A DNA stretch of 63,650 bases, taken from NCBI RefSeq assembly GCF_016862555.1, contig NZ_BONE01000051.1:1-63650 (forward strand), in the 5' to 3' direction. How positions within the stretch are numbered: position 1 is the stretch's first letter; each line of letters opens with the position of its first letter. Positions 1-8,470 of this stretch are shown here, in pieces. The position numbers were made by a program, and so were the translations under genes. The notes under the pieces are model-generated. The model was given only the letters and a program-made list of their open reading frames with translations. It did not search any database and was not told where the DNA came from. The stretch comes from Asanoa siamensis. Its GTDB lineage: Bacteria > Actinomycetota > Actinomycetes > Mycobacteriales > Micromonosporaceae.

Positions 1-116
1 ATCGCGGGCCGCGCAACAACCATCACCCGTCCGCACCCCAGGCCGCGACCCGACGGCCTGGACCGGCACCACACGCCCGTGTCCCCTCCACGGCACGGCC
101 GTGCGGCGCCGACGGT

Positions 117-635
117 GTGGTGCGCCGCCGCCCACAACGCCCCCCACGGCGGCGCACCACACCCCCAAGCGAGCACCGCGCACACGAGCAGGGCACGCCG
201 ATCGACACAACCCACGATCACGATCCGGGCCAGCGCAACCGCCGCGAGCCCAACACCCAACAGGCATCGCCGGCAGGGCATCGAGCGGAGCACCGACGGC
301 ACGTGCCCCACGTACCGCTCGAACCCGGCCAACTGCTGTGGATCGACCGGCCCGCGAGCGTCCAATTCGCCCAACGCCCGTTTGCGTTCCTGCTCCTCCA
401 CGTCCACCGGTGGAGCACCCACACCCACTGGATCTGGCTCGACGGATACCAACTGTCCGACACCGGGCAGCTCGTGCAACGTCGCTCGATCTTCGTCCAA
501 ACCGCCGGCCTCCAACAAGCACCCGCCAACCACCCTCGTCCGCAACCACGCGAGGTCATGGCCGCGATCACCTGGCCGAAACCGAACCCGACACACCCCG
601 GCGCACCCGATAACGGCCGAAGGGCACGCGGATGA
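117..635 (+). CDS. Hypothetical protein, start uncertain
   Basis: A reading frame of 172 codons that ends in an ATGA overlap with the next gene. The first 50 residues are Arg/Pro/His-rich and may not be translated. The second half looks like a real small domain rich in Trp and aromatic residues (WIDRPASVQF, HWIWLDGYQL). I recognise no family. It begins a run of four coupled small genes leading to the thymidylate-synthase homologue, so it may belong to that operon or to the edge of an integrated element. GTG at 117 is the most upstream start seen, and the true start could lie further in. Confidence 0.45.
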   Translation: MVRRRPQRPPRRRTTPPSEHRAHEQGTPIDTTHDHDPGQRNRREPNTQQASPAGHRAEHRRHVPHVPLEPGQLLWIDRPASVQFAQRPFAFLLLHVHRWSTHTHWIWLDGYQLSDTGQLVQRRSIFVQTAGLQQAPANHPRPQPREVMAAITWPKPNPTHPGAPDNGRRARG

Positions 636-1513
636 CCACCACCGGCGAACCCGCCACCCACACCCAGCCCACCAGGAGCAACGAGGCGGCCGCGGTCCGC
701 GACCTCGCAGCCACCCACGATCGCCAGGCCGCGATCACGCCGCCTGGGCCGGGGCAGTCGCACTGCGACATCGAGCCTGTATCAGAGGGTGTGCGGGTCA
801 GGTGCCGACGCGTGCCCCTCGAACCCGGCATCACCCTCACCCACCACCAGTGGACCGAACTTCACCGCACGCTTGTCGGCGGGCAACTACCCGACTTTGC
901 CGTCGAACTCCCGAACTCCTGGGTCACCCGAATCGCCCCACCCGGACAAGAACACCACGCCCTCTACCTGTGGCGCGACGAGATCGCAGCACTCGCCCAC
1001 GAACTGCGTACAGGGCGCCACCTACAACCCACCCGACCGATTAGACGGTCCACGGTGGAGGGACCCCCAGACGAGTCGGTGGTGTTGCAGGCGGGCGGGT
1101 TGCGCCATGGCGCAGCGGCGGGATCCTCGCCGAGTACCTACCGGACCCCAACCGTCGCTGATCAACCCCCGCTCGGCGCGTCCGCCACATTAACGGATGC
1201 AGAAGTGTCGGTATTGGACCTTTCGCCGGCACAGGTCGACCTGCTCACCGCGATGGCCGTGCTGCGCGCTCGGATCGTGGACCGAGTCGTCCGAGTCGGC
1301 GATCGCCGCTACTCCATGCACGACCTGTACACGCTGCGCACCGCGAAACTCATTCGCCCTTGCCGGGACGGACGGGGTCTCCGTGACCGGAAACGGTTCG
1401 AGCTCACCGCCCGCGGTGCGGCTGAAGCCCACCGCCTCGCGGGAGCCACGCGAGGTGACAGCGCAGCCGCCGGTATGACGCGAGCGGCGCTGCCAGGCAG
1501 GGGGGACCGGTGA
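632..1513 (+). CDS. Hypothetical protein, two-part
   Basis: Encodes 293 aa. The ATG overlaps the stop of the preceding gene (ATGA), which implies translational coupling. The N-terminal half (about residues 50-130) resembles the upstream protein in style, with a VPLEPG motif found in both. The C-terminal third (about 195-275) is a compact, possibly winged-helix-like domain (LSPAQVDLLTAMAVLRAR, then YSMHDLYTLRTAKLIR and RFELTARGAAEAHRLAG), reminiscent of small DNA-binding proteins of actinobacterial islands. No family can be named with certainty. The stop overlaps the GTG of the next gene, so the three genes are almost certainly co-transcribed. Confidence 0.6.
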   Translation: MTTTGEPATHTQPTRSNEAAAVRDLAATHDRQAAITPPGPGQSHCDIEPVSEGVRVRCRRVPLEPGITLTHHQWTELHRTLVGGQLPDFAVELPNSWVTRIAPPGQEHHALYLWRDEIAALAHELRTGRHLQPTRPIRRSTVEGPPDESVVLQAGGLRHGAAAGSSPSTYRTPTVADQPPLGASATLTDAEVSVLDLSPAQVDLLTAMAVLRARIVDRVVRVGDRRYSMHDLYTLRTAKLIRPCRDGRGLRDRKRFELTARGAAEAHRLAGATRGDSAAAGMTRAALPGRGDR

Positions 1514-1872
1514 CCGAACGTCGCACGGCGGTCATTGCACCGAGAGCTGGCGGCTGGGCCATCTACCGCGACGGTCACGAATGGACGGCCGTTTCTCAGA
1601 CGCCCGAGGGGCAGTCCATCCGGCTGGACTGCGAACAGCTCATGGAATTGACGTGCGCGACCCTCACAGGCGACTGGCCGGCATACGTCCACTGGTTACC
1701 GGACCGGTCGCGGGCAGCCGTGCACTCCGCCGTCGACGGCGCGGTGCTGTGGTGCGACCGCGCCCAGATGGACATCGTCCGCACCCAACATCGACCACGT
1801 CCGCGGCGCGCTCACCCGAGCCCACGACCGCGAACAGCGACGAATGCGCCGCCACCGCGCGTTGAGCAGTAA
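1510..1872 (+). CDS. Hypothetical protein
   Basis: A 120-aa protein that starts with GTG inside the stop of the upstream gene (GTGA overlap). It has a plausible folded core (residues about 8-95, e.g. GGWAIYRDGHEWTAV and WCDRAQMDIVR) and a low-complexity Arg/Pro tail. It is not recognised. Tight coupling puts it in the same transcript as its two upstream neighbours. Confidence 0.55.
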   Translation: MTERRTAVIAPRAGGWAIYRDGHEWTAVSQTPEGQSIRLDCEQLMELTCATLTGDWPAYVHWLPDRSRAAVHSAVDGAVLWCDRAQMDIVRTQHRPRPRRAHPSPRPRTATNAPPPRVEQ

Positions 1873-1953
1873 CCGCAATCGCCTCGGCAGCACCACCATC
1901 CGCCACCACCACGTGCGGTCGTCTGGATGTGAGTCCACACGGTGGGGGGAAGC

Positions 1954-2130
1954 ATGATCGAAGTCTCCGACTACAGCGCATTCGAGGCCCGCCGCCGCGA
2001 CCGCCCGTTCCCCAGCCGGGCACCTCGACCAGGAGATCCCGTGCGAACTGTCACCTTCGCCCGAAACAAATCGACCGATGCCTCTGGCCCGACTCCGGTT
2101 CCGCCCCACCGTGAGGGAGTACCTGCCTGA
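1954..2130 (+). CDS. Small hypothetical protein coupled to TS-like gene
   Basis: A 58-aa protein (starts MIEVSDYSAFEARRRDRPF). A purine-rich ribosome-binding site (GGGGGGAAGC) sits directly before the ATG. The TGA stop shares its last base with the ATG of the thymidylate-synthase homologue, so the two are translationally coupled. The composition is Pro/Arg-rich and no family is recognised. It may be a leader ORF that sets translation of the downstream enzyme. Confidence 0.5.
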   Translation: MIEVSDYSAFEARRRDRPFPSRAPRPGDPVRTVTFARNKSTDASGPTPVPPHREGVPA

Positions 2131-3056
2131 TGACCCACCTCAAGGCCGACAGCATGGCCGACTTCTTCTCGGGCGCCGTTGCCTTGGTCCAATCCGGCGA
2201 GCGGGTCAGCCCTCGAGGTATGCCCACCAGGGAGATCCGGGACGTCCACCTGCAGCTCTCCCAGCCACGCGCCCGTCTGCTCCACGCGCCGCCGACCAGA
2301 ATCGTGAACCCCGCATTCGCGGTCGCCGAGACAGTCTGGCACCTGTCTGGATCGGACGCGCCATGGATCTTCGACTACAACGCGAGGCTGCACCAATACG
2401 CAGACGGCGGCGTACTACTCGGCGCATACGGGCCAAGAATGCGCAACTGGGGAGGCAAGGTGGACCAGCTGGCCCGTGTCGTGGAGGTCCTTAAGCAGGA
2501 TCGCGACTCCCGGCGCGCGTTGATCCAGCTCTACGACCCGGCTCTGGACGCCGCAGGGCACAAGGATGTGCCTTGCACTCTCGCCTTCCGATTCCACCTG
2601 CGCGCCGGGCGCCTGCACATGGGGACCCTAATGCGCGGCCAGGACGTGTGGATCGGCATGCCGTACGACGTCTTCTTCTACACCGTGCTGCATGAGTTGG
2701 TCGCCGGGTGGCTCGACGCGGAGCTCGGCGAGTTCCACCTTCACGTGGGCTCATTGCACATCTACGACGAGCACCTTGAGCGAGCCGGGGAGCTGACCTC
2801 CGTCACGGCAAGCGCGGTCATGCCCGATCTGCGAACGCCCTGGGCGGGCTTCGACGACATGCTCGACCAAGTCGAGGCCCGCGACGTGATTGGACACCCG
2901 GGCTGGGATTCCATGGCTGAGACGCTTGGCAGCTATCGACAGTGGAAGGACGGTCAGCGACAGCAGGCGCGGCGGACAGCGGACGAGATCGCCGGCCGCT
3001 CGGCCAGGCCCTCACCGCCTGGTACGGAGAGCTGGACCGACACTCGTCCAGGCTGA
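2130..3056 (+). CDS. Thymidylate synthase-family (d)CMP hydroxymethylase-like enzyme
   Basis: A 308-aa protein of the thymidylate synthase fold. Visible family motifs are the SRR phosphate-binding arginines (about 127-129), the catalytic Cys149 in DVPCT, the R-x-x-D strand (169-172) and HIYDEH near 225. At the position where thymidylate synthases carry the Asn that selects dUMP (Asn177 in E. coli), this protein has Asp180 (GMPYD). Asp at this site is typical of T4 dCMP hydroxymethylase and of the CMP hydroxymethylase MilA, so the likely reaction is transfer of a hydroxymethyl group from methylene-tetrahydrofolate to C5 of a cytosine nucleotide. The neighbouring carbamoyltransferase, Nudix and glycosyltransferase-like genes fit a modified-nucleoside pathway. 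Substrate (ribo or deoxy) is not decided by the sequence. Confidence 0.8.
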   Translation: MTHLKADSMADFFSGAVALVQSGERVSPRGMPTREIRDVHLQLSQPRARLLHAPPTRIVNPAFAVAETVWHLSGSDAPWIFDYNARLHQYADGGVLLGAYGPRMRNWGGKVDQLARVVEVLKQDRDSRRALIQLYDPALDAAGHKDVPCTLAFRFHLRAGRLHMGTLMRGQDVWIGMPYDVFFYTVLHELVAGWLDAELGEFHLHVGSLHIYDEHLERAGELTSVTASAVMPDLRTPWAGFDDMLDQVEARDVIGHPGWDSMAETLGSYRQWKDGQRQQARRTADEIAGRSARPSPPGTESWTDTRPG

Positions 3057-3085
3057 CCGCGGCGACCGGGGCGAGGTGATCGCAC

Positions 3086-4803
3086 ATGGGCCGTGTCCAC
3101 TCGGTCGTCCTTGGCCTGTGCTCGTACACCCACGACTCGTCGGCAGCCCTCCTGGTAGACGGTGAGCTGGTCGGCTTCGTGGAGGAGGAACGCCTCTCCG
3201 CAACGAAACACACCAGCCGCTACCCGGAGGCCGCCGTCGCGTGGCTCCTTGACCGGGCCAACCTAACCGCGGGCCACGTGGATGCAGTCGCCTACAACTT
3301 CCAACCCGTCCACTACCTCCTCGAGTCGTCCGCTGCACTGCAAAAGGCATTCTTTCCTGCGACGGGTGGCCGGGCTCTGGCCCGCGCTCACGGGTTCGCC
3401 AAGGTGGCCATGCGAACCCGGCGGCGCACACGCGCCATTGGCCGACGGTTCCCCGACGCCCAGGTCAGGCCGATCCTTCATCACCGCGCCCACCAGCTCG
3501 CAGCCTTCGCCGCCTCAGGTTGGGACGACGCTGCCGTGCTCGTGGTCGACAGCCTAGGCGAGCGGCAGACCACCACCATTGCCCTAGGTCACACCGGGTT
3601 GGCACCTCGCACGCAGACCTTGGAGGCGATCAACGATCCGGACTCGCTGGGGTACGTCTACGGCGGTGTCACCGAGCACCTGGGCTGGCGTCGCGGCGAC
3701 GAAGAAGGCACCGTCATGGCGCTGGCCGCCCTTGGTGACCCGGACCGCTTCCGCGCCCTGTTCGCCCGAGCCATCCGCACCACGGCGACCGGCTTCCACA
3801 TCGACCCCGTCTACTTTCCCCCGCGCACCCTCACGTCGGGTACGAGCGGACGTCGCGCCGGTTCGTCGCCGAGACCTGCCCGAGCCGCAATCCGGACGAG
3901 CCTTTGAACAATGTCCACCGCGACCTTGCTGCGGCGCTGCAGGAGCGAACCGAGCAAGTCATGGTGCACCTGGCGCGCCGCGCCCGTGTCATCACCCGAT
4001 CCCGGCGACTGTGCTTAGGGGGCGGCGTCGCCACGAATTGCGTCAGCATCGGCAGAATCATCGAGGCTGGCATCTTCGACGAGGTGTTCGTGCCGCCGGC
4101 GCCCGGCGACGCCGGGACCGCGATCGGAGCCGCCCTCGCCGTGCACGTCGATAGCCGCAGCCCTCGTCCGATAGCCGGTGTCGCCGATGCCTGCTACCTC
4201 GGCCCGTCCTACGACGACCATCCCGTCGACCTCACGCCCTGGCCGAGCCTCAGCCAGCGAACCCTGAAGAACGACCAGGCTGAGTTCCTCGCGGACCAAC
4301 TTTCCCGCGGCACCATCGTCGGCCTGTTCCACGGTGCCGTCGAGGCCGGACCTCGCGCCCTGGGTAACCGCTCGATCCTCGCCTCCCCGCTGGAACCCGG
4401 CGTCGTCGAGCGGCTGAACGCCACCGTCAAGTTCCGCGAGCCGTTCCGGCCCTTCGCCCCCATGGTCCTAGCCGAGCGCGCCGGAGAGTTTTTCACCCTA
4501 GGCCAGCAGGCGCCGTACATGTCCATGGCCTCCGGTGTAACTGACAAAACCCGCGAGCTCGTGCCGGCCATCGTGCACGCCAACGGCACCGCCCGCCTGC
4601 AGACCGTCACGAGGATGCAGAACCCCTTCATGCACGCGGTTCTTTCCGCCTTCGGCCGCCGTACTGGTGTGCCCGTGCTGATCAACACGTCTCTCAATAT
4701 CAAGGGCAAGCCGATCTGCGGGACACCAGAGATGGCGCTGGACTGCCTGGCCAGCTCCGGGCTCGACGCGCTCCTCCTCGAAGGGCGGTGGATCACCAAG
4801 TGA
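3086..4803 (+). pseudogene. NodU/TobZ-type carbamoyltransferase, frameshifted
   Basis: The N-terminal Kae1-like domain reads in one frame from ATG 3086 (GLCSYTHDSSAA; HHRAH metal-binding motif at about residues 132-136; VVDSLGE). The rest reads in the frame one base back (YERTSRRFVAE, LCLGGGVATNC, PGDAGTAIGAALA) and continues into the YrdC-like carbamoyl-adenylate domain (AGPRALGNRSI, FREPFRPFAP) to the stop at 4801-4803. The break lies at or near the run of five C at 3818-3822. One added base restores a full-length enzyme of about 570 aa. Family members transfer a carbamoyl group from carbamoyl phosphate to a hydroxyl. The hydroxymethyl group made by the upstream enzyme is an obvious acceptor (inference). 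A true pseudogene, a sequencing deletion and programmed frameshifting are all possible. A TTG at 3904 could restart translation. Confidence 0.85.
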
Positions 4804-5415
4804 GGATCGGATATAGCTTCTGGGGCTTCCTTGGCAATGGCATCACCGACACCCCGGATGGCGGCCGGAGCCACCGCCGTCCCTTCATCGATGCTCTTGC
4901 GGGCCGGGGGCACGACATCGTTTTCCTGCAGGCCGACCGAGACCGTCTCGAGGCCGGCGAGGATCTCGGGAGCTTTTACACCTTCGGCTCTGGCCTGCCG
5001 GATATCGACCTGCTGTTCCTGGAGTGGCGCTGGGCGATCGCCGGCCGCAACACCACGACGTGCGGCAGTGCAGGGCACACCTGTGACCTGCACCGCCAGG
5101 CCCAGCTCATCCGCCACTACACCGTGCGCTACCAGACGCCCACCGTCATCTGGGACAAGGACCGTACTCTGCCGGCCGACAGCGTGTGGCGTCGCACAGC
5201 ACACGTCCTCGTCTGCGAGGCCGCCGTCGCACCGACTCCCGGAGCACACTCCCTACTGTTTCCTGTCGCCGAGGATCTTCTCGCTCAGGCCGAACCCTCG
5301 GTCCTCGCTGCGCGCTCACGCGACCTCGCACTCGCCTACGTGGGCAACCAGTACGACCGCGACGAATCCTTCGACCGGTTCCCCGGCGACCAGGTGCTCG
5401 ACCCGCTCGGCGGCC
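4800..5415 (+). pseudogene. CgeB-like glycosyltransferase, 3' end missing
   Basis: Starts with GTG at 4800, overlapping the TGA of the carbamoyltransferase frame (GTGA). The roughly 205 intact residues run from VRIGYSFWGFLGNG through LPDIDLLFLEWRW and PTVIWDKD to LALAYVGNQYDRDESFDRF, a pattern I associate with CgeB-like family-1 glycosyltransferases. The normal C-terminal nucleotide-sugar-binding half is absent. Near 5400-5420 the sequence passes, with a change of frame, into an unrelated oxidoreductase. The frame itself stays open to 5840 but is meaningless after the junction. The most economical reading is an internal deletion joining two genes. The family call is moderate because only the N-terminal half is present. 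Confidence 0.55.
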
Positions 5416-6183
5416 GGTGCGAAGTTCTCCGGCCGCATCCTCGGCGTCGTCGAGGACACCGAAAACGGACACCAGCGCTACGCGGCCCTCGGTGCCCTGC
5501 CGTGCCCGGTCGTCTCCGTCGCCCGTTCCCCCCTCAAAGACTGCGAAGACCACCTCGTCGGCCGGTCAATCGTGTTTTCCACCGATGCCCTCGTCCGGGC
5601 CCGCGGAGATATCCTGACCAGCCGCAACGCCTGCGTCATCGGCTTCGGCAAGATCGGCCGCGCCATCGCCCAGACGCTGCGCGCCCACGATCTACGCGTC
5701 ACCGTCTACGACAGCGATCCGATCAAGCGGGTCCAAGCGCACGCCCTCGGCTTCCGCACGAGCGCGTCCACCACCGAAGGCGTCCGCGACGCGGACCTCG
5801 TCTTGTGCGCCACCGGCAACCTCGCCCTGCGCCAGGATGACTTCGCCGCCCTGCGCAACGGCGCGTATCTCGGATCTGTGACCTCCTCCGAAGACGAGCT
5901 CGAACTCCAGCTCCTCCACGACCTGTACCGGCGCAGCTCCGCCGGCACCGCGTTGACGCGATACGAGGTCACCGGCCACTACTTCTACGTCCTGGCTGAC
6001 GGCGGAGCAGTCAACTTCGTCCACGGCGCCGCCGTCGGCGCGTACATCCATCTCGTCCAGGCCGAGATAGTCGCCGCGACGGCCGCACTTAGCCACGCCC
6101 GCTTCCAACCCGGACTCCGCGAAATCCCCGCGACCGACCGCGACACCATCGCCAGAACCTGGCTCCACCATTTCGAGAGGTAA
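5415..6183 (+). pseudogene. S-adenosylhomocysteine hydrolase-like NAD-binding oxidoreductase, 5' end missing
   Basis: About 255 residues in a different frame from the glycosyltransferase piece. Landmarks are GVVEDTENGHQRY, then FSTDALVRARGDIL, a Rossmann glycine motif (VIGFGKIGRAIAQTL), an acidic residue after the next strand (VTVYDSDP) and CATGN, as in the NAD-binding domain of S-adenosylhomocysteine hydrolase. The first roughly 100 residues expected for such a protein are missing and there is no start codon of its own at the junction. It ends seven bases before the Nudix gene. It probably acted on an intermediate of the same nucleoside pathway, and the reaction is not known. Confidence 0.65.
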
Positions 6184-6189
6184 AGCTCC

Positions 6190-6747
6190 ATGCCGCCCGC
6201 CGTCGACCACATCCGATCCGTATCCAACGCCTACCTCGATCGCCATCCACACGAACGCGATGCTCTCTCGACCCTCTTCAATGCCCTAGCCGCCCCGGCC
6301 GACCCCACGAACCGCAAGACTTACCCCGCCCACGTAACCTGTAGCGCTGTCGTCATCGATGACAACCGCCGCGTGCTTCACGTCGTCCACAGGGCAACAG
6401 GCAAACTGCTGGCGCCGGGCGGACACATGGAGCCAGACGACCGCGACCTCCGAGCGGCTGCCGTGCGCGAGCTACACGAGGAGGCGGGCATATCGGACGA
6501 CATGGTCGCCCCGCTCACGGGCTACGAAGACGTCCCCCTTGACATCGACGTGCACCCCATCGGCGCAAACCCCTTAAAGGGCGAGCCGGCGCACTACCAC
6601 GTCGACTTCCGCTGGGCCTTCCTCCTCTATCCCGGCACACACGCGGTGATCCTCGAAAAGGAGGAAGTCGACGACTACGAATGGCGAGCGTTCGCCGATC
6701 TGGCCTCGCCCACGGTCGGCGCCAAGCTCTCTTTACTGCCCTGGTGA
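6190..6747 (+). CDS. Nudix hydrolase
   Basis: A 185-aa protein with a Nudix box from about residue 78 (GGHMEPDDRDL...REL.EEAG). The box is of the form with one extra residue and Asp in place of the first Glu, a variant seen in several actinobacterial Nudix proteins. The REL-x-EE-x-G helix that binds the metal is intact. The N-terminal helical region (about residues 1-45) is longer than in minimal Nudix enzymes. The ribosome-binding site GAGAGG lies before the ATG and the gap to the upstream frame is seven bases, so it is in the operon. A plausible role is hydrolysis of a nucleotide diphosphate or triphosphate intermediate. Confidence 0.8.
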   Translation: MPPAVDHIRSVSNAYLDRHPHERDALSTLFNALAAPADPTNRKTYPAHVTCSAVVIDDNRRVLHVVHRATGKLLAPGGHMEPDDRDLRAAAVRELHEEAGISDDMVAPLTGYEDVPLDIDVHPIGANPLKGEPAHYHVDFRWAFLLYPGTHAVILEKEEVDDYEWRAFADLASPTVGAKLSLLPW

Positions 6748-7059
6748 TCGATTCGTCGGCCACCGCCCGGTCGGACCTTCTTGGTCGGGGCGTCGCGCAG
6801 CCCGGACGAGGTCGCGGTCGTCAATGGCTGGGAGTCACCCGCGGCCCCGATCCCGCATTGACGGTATCGGCGACGTCGCAGCGCGTTGCAGCTGCCCCGG
6901 CGAACCCCACAGTTCGCGAGAAGCGTCAGCCGTTGACGATGAGAACCGCCGAGAGGAGTAACTCGCAGTGCGCGAGCGCAGAGATCGGCGGGATGCCGTC
7001 GATATGGAGTCCTTGTCGGCAAGTCTGATGCTGGTTCCCACTCCGGCCAGACCAACTCG
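6748..7059 (+). other. Intergenic stretch, no gene seen
   Basis: 312 bases between the Nudix and aldolase genes. No convincing coding frame, tRNA or terminator was found. It is more AT-rich in places than the flanking genes (the stretch around 6900-7000) and could hold a separate promoter for the aldolase gene, but no clear -10/-35 pair stands out. Confidence 0.4.
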
Positions 7060-7875
7060 ATGGTAGGTCGGCAGGCATCGAGTCCGAGCTGGCTAACGAG
7101 GTCAGGCCGAGCCGGGCCATTGCTGGGGACAGTAGTCACCGTGGACTCGCCGGAGGTATCCGAGGCGCTGGCATGCTGCGGCTTGGACTGGCTGTTGATC
7201 GACATGGAGCACGCTCCGACGCTGGACGCAGGTCGCGTACAACGAATCATCCAAGCCATACCCCCGTCTTGTCGCACTGTTGTGCGGGTGCCAGCAAACG
7301 ATGGGTCCTGGATTGGGATGGCCTTGGACACGGGCTGCGACGGCGTGCTGATTCCGAACGTCGAGACCCCTGCCGATGCCGTACGGGCTGTCAGCGCGGC
7401 GAAATATCCGCTCGCTGGCCGCCGCAGGGTCGGCGTCGCCCGCGCACACGGCTACGGTACCAGGTTCGACGAGTATCTAAGGACCGCCAACGACCCCATC
7501 GCCGTCATCGTCCAGGTCGAGGACGAGGCTGCCGTCGACAACACCGATGGGATTCTCGCGGTTCCGGGGGTTGCCGCAGCATTCGTTGTGCCCTCCGGCC
7601 TGTCGGACAGTATGGGATGGCCAGGCACACCCGACCATCGAGCCGTGATCGCCGCCATCGACCATGTCCGCGTCCGCTGCCGCGAAGCTGGGGTTCCGAT
7701 AGGCGTTTTCGCTCCCGACCCGACCGCTGCGGTAGAGCAGACCGATCGGGGCGTTGATCTGCTTGCAGTCGGCACCGACTTGACCCTGCTGACCGACTCG
7801 GTCCACGCCGCACTCGCCCAGTTGCGCGGTCCATCGGACAGGCTTCCGCTCGTTGAGCCACGACGCGCGTATTGA
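7060..7875 (+). CDS. HpcH/HpaI aldolase-family protein with altered metal site
   Basis: A 271-aa TIM-barrel protein of the class II pyruvate aldolase (HpcH/HpaI) family. The conserved His51 (IDMEH), Arg77 (VRVPAND) and Glu154 (QVED) can be seen. In the family the second metal ligand is the Asp of the GPADL motif. Here the aligned segment is VPSGL, with Gly180 in its place. The enzyme may therefore bind metal poorly, use another ligand or have changed reaction. It lies downstream of the nucleoside-type genes but after a 312-base gap, so it may or may not be co-transcribed. ATG at 7060 is used because the barrel begins about 20 residues later; a shorter form is possible. Confidence 0.75.
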   Translation: MVGRQASSPSWLTRSGRAGPLLGTVVTVDSPEVSEALACCGLDWLLIDMEHAPTLDAGRVQRIIQAIPPSCRTVVRVPANDGSWIGMALDTGCDGVLIPNVETPADAVRAVSAAKYPLAGRRRVGVARAHGYGTRFDEYLRTANDPIAVIVQVEDEAAVDNTDGILAVPGVAAAFVVPSGLSDSMGWPGTPDHRAVIAAIDHVRVRCREAGVPIGVFAPDPTAAVEQTDRGVDLLAVGTDLTLLTDSVHAALAQLRGPSDRLPLVEPRRAY

Positions 7876-8470
7876 GCGACCCCGACCAATCATCGTCGAC
7901 AGTACGGTTTTCACGACGCCGATGCAGTTGTCGGCAAACCCAGCAGCCGGGTGTGTCGCCCGTCATCGGCGAGGTGCCACATGGCTTTGGCCTTGGCGCG
8001 CGCAACGGGCCACCCGCTTTGATTGATGTTCGCAGTAGCGGCGGCCGTTGAGGGCCGCCAACTGGTGGGGCCGACCCACTCTCCGTAGAAGCTGGACGCG
8101 ACCTAACGCGTGTGGGCAGCGACCGGATCTGGCCGAAAAGAGTGCGTGACGGCGCCGGGGTGCCCGCCCTCATCGGACGTCCTGACCGCGAGATCTGAGA
8201 GTGAGACGCCAGGAGTCTTGGTGTCCCACCCTCATCGCGTCTGACCGACCATCCCGCGGACCTCAGCCGACGAGCCGGTAATGCGCCGGTCGGGTTCGTG
8301 CCGATGAAGTGGCCGGCTCCTTGCGGGACGATCCGGATCCGGGACTGTAACCGATCTTCTGCTCCGACGACCATCGGGCCGGGACGAAGTGTCAGCACGG
8401 TAGCCGTTGGGGTCACGGTTTCGACGAAGTTGAAGTTGGCTAGCCCCTCTCGCGGGTCGAATTGCCGGTA
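7876..8470. other. Non-coding stretch, nothing recognised
   Basis: About 595 bases between the aldolase and alkylsulfatase genes. Frames on both strands are broken or have atypical composition. No tRNA, terminator or IS end is obvious. It marks a boundary between the pyrimidine-type cluster and the next functional block. Confidence 0.4.

Noticed and set aside
1-116. Possible gene start at the left edge
   Set aside because: Only low-complexity Arg/Pro/His frames in all registers and no end of an upstream gene could be identified.
3814-3822. Programmed -1 frameshift signal in the carbamoyltransferase
   Set aside because: TTTCCCCC does not form a proper slippery heptamer in the reading frame and no strong downstream hairpin was noticed; a missing base is more likely. 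Kept only as a remote option.
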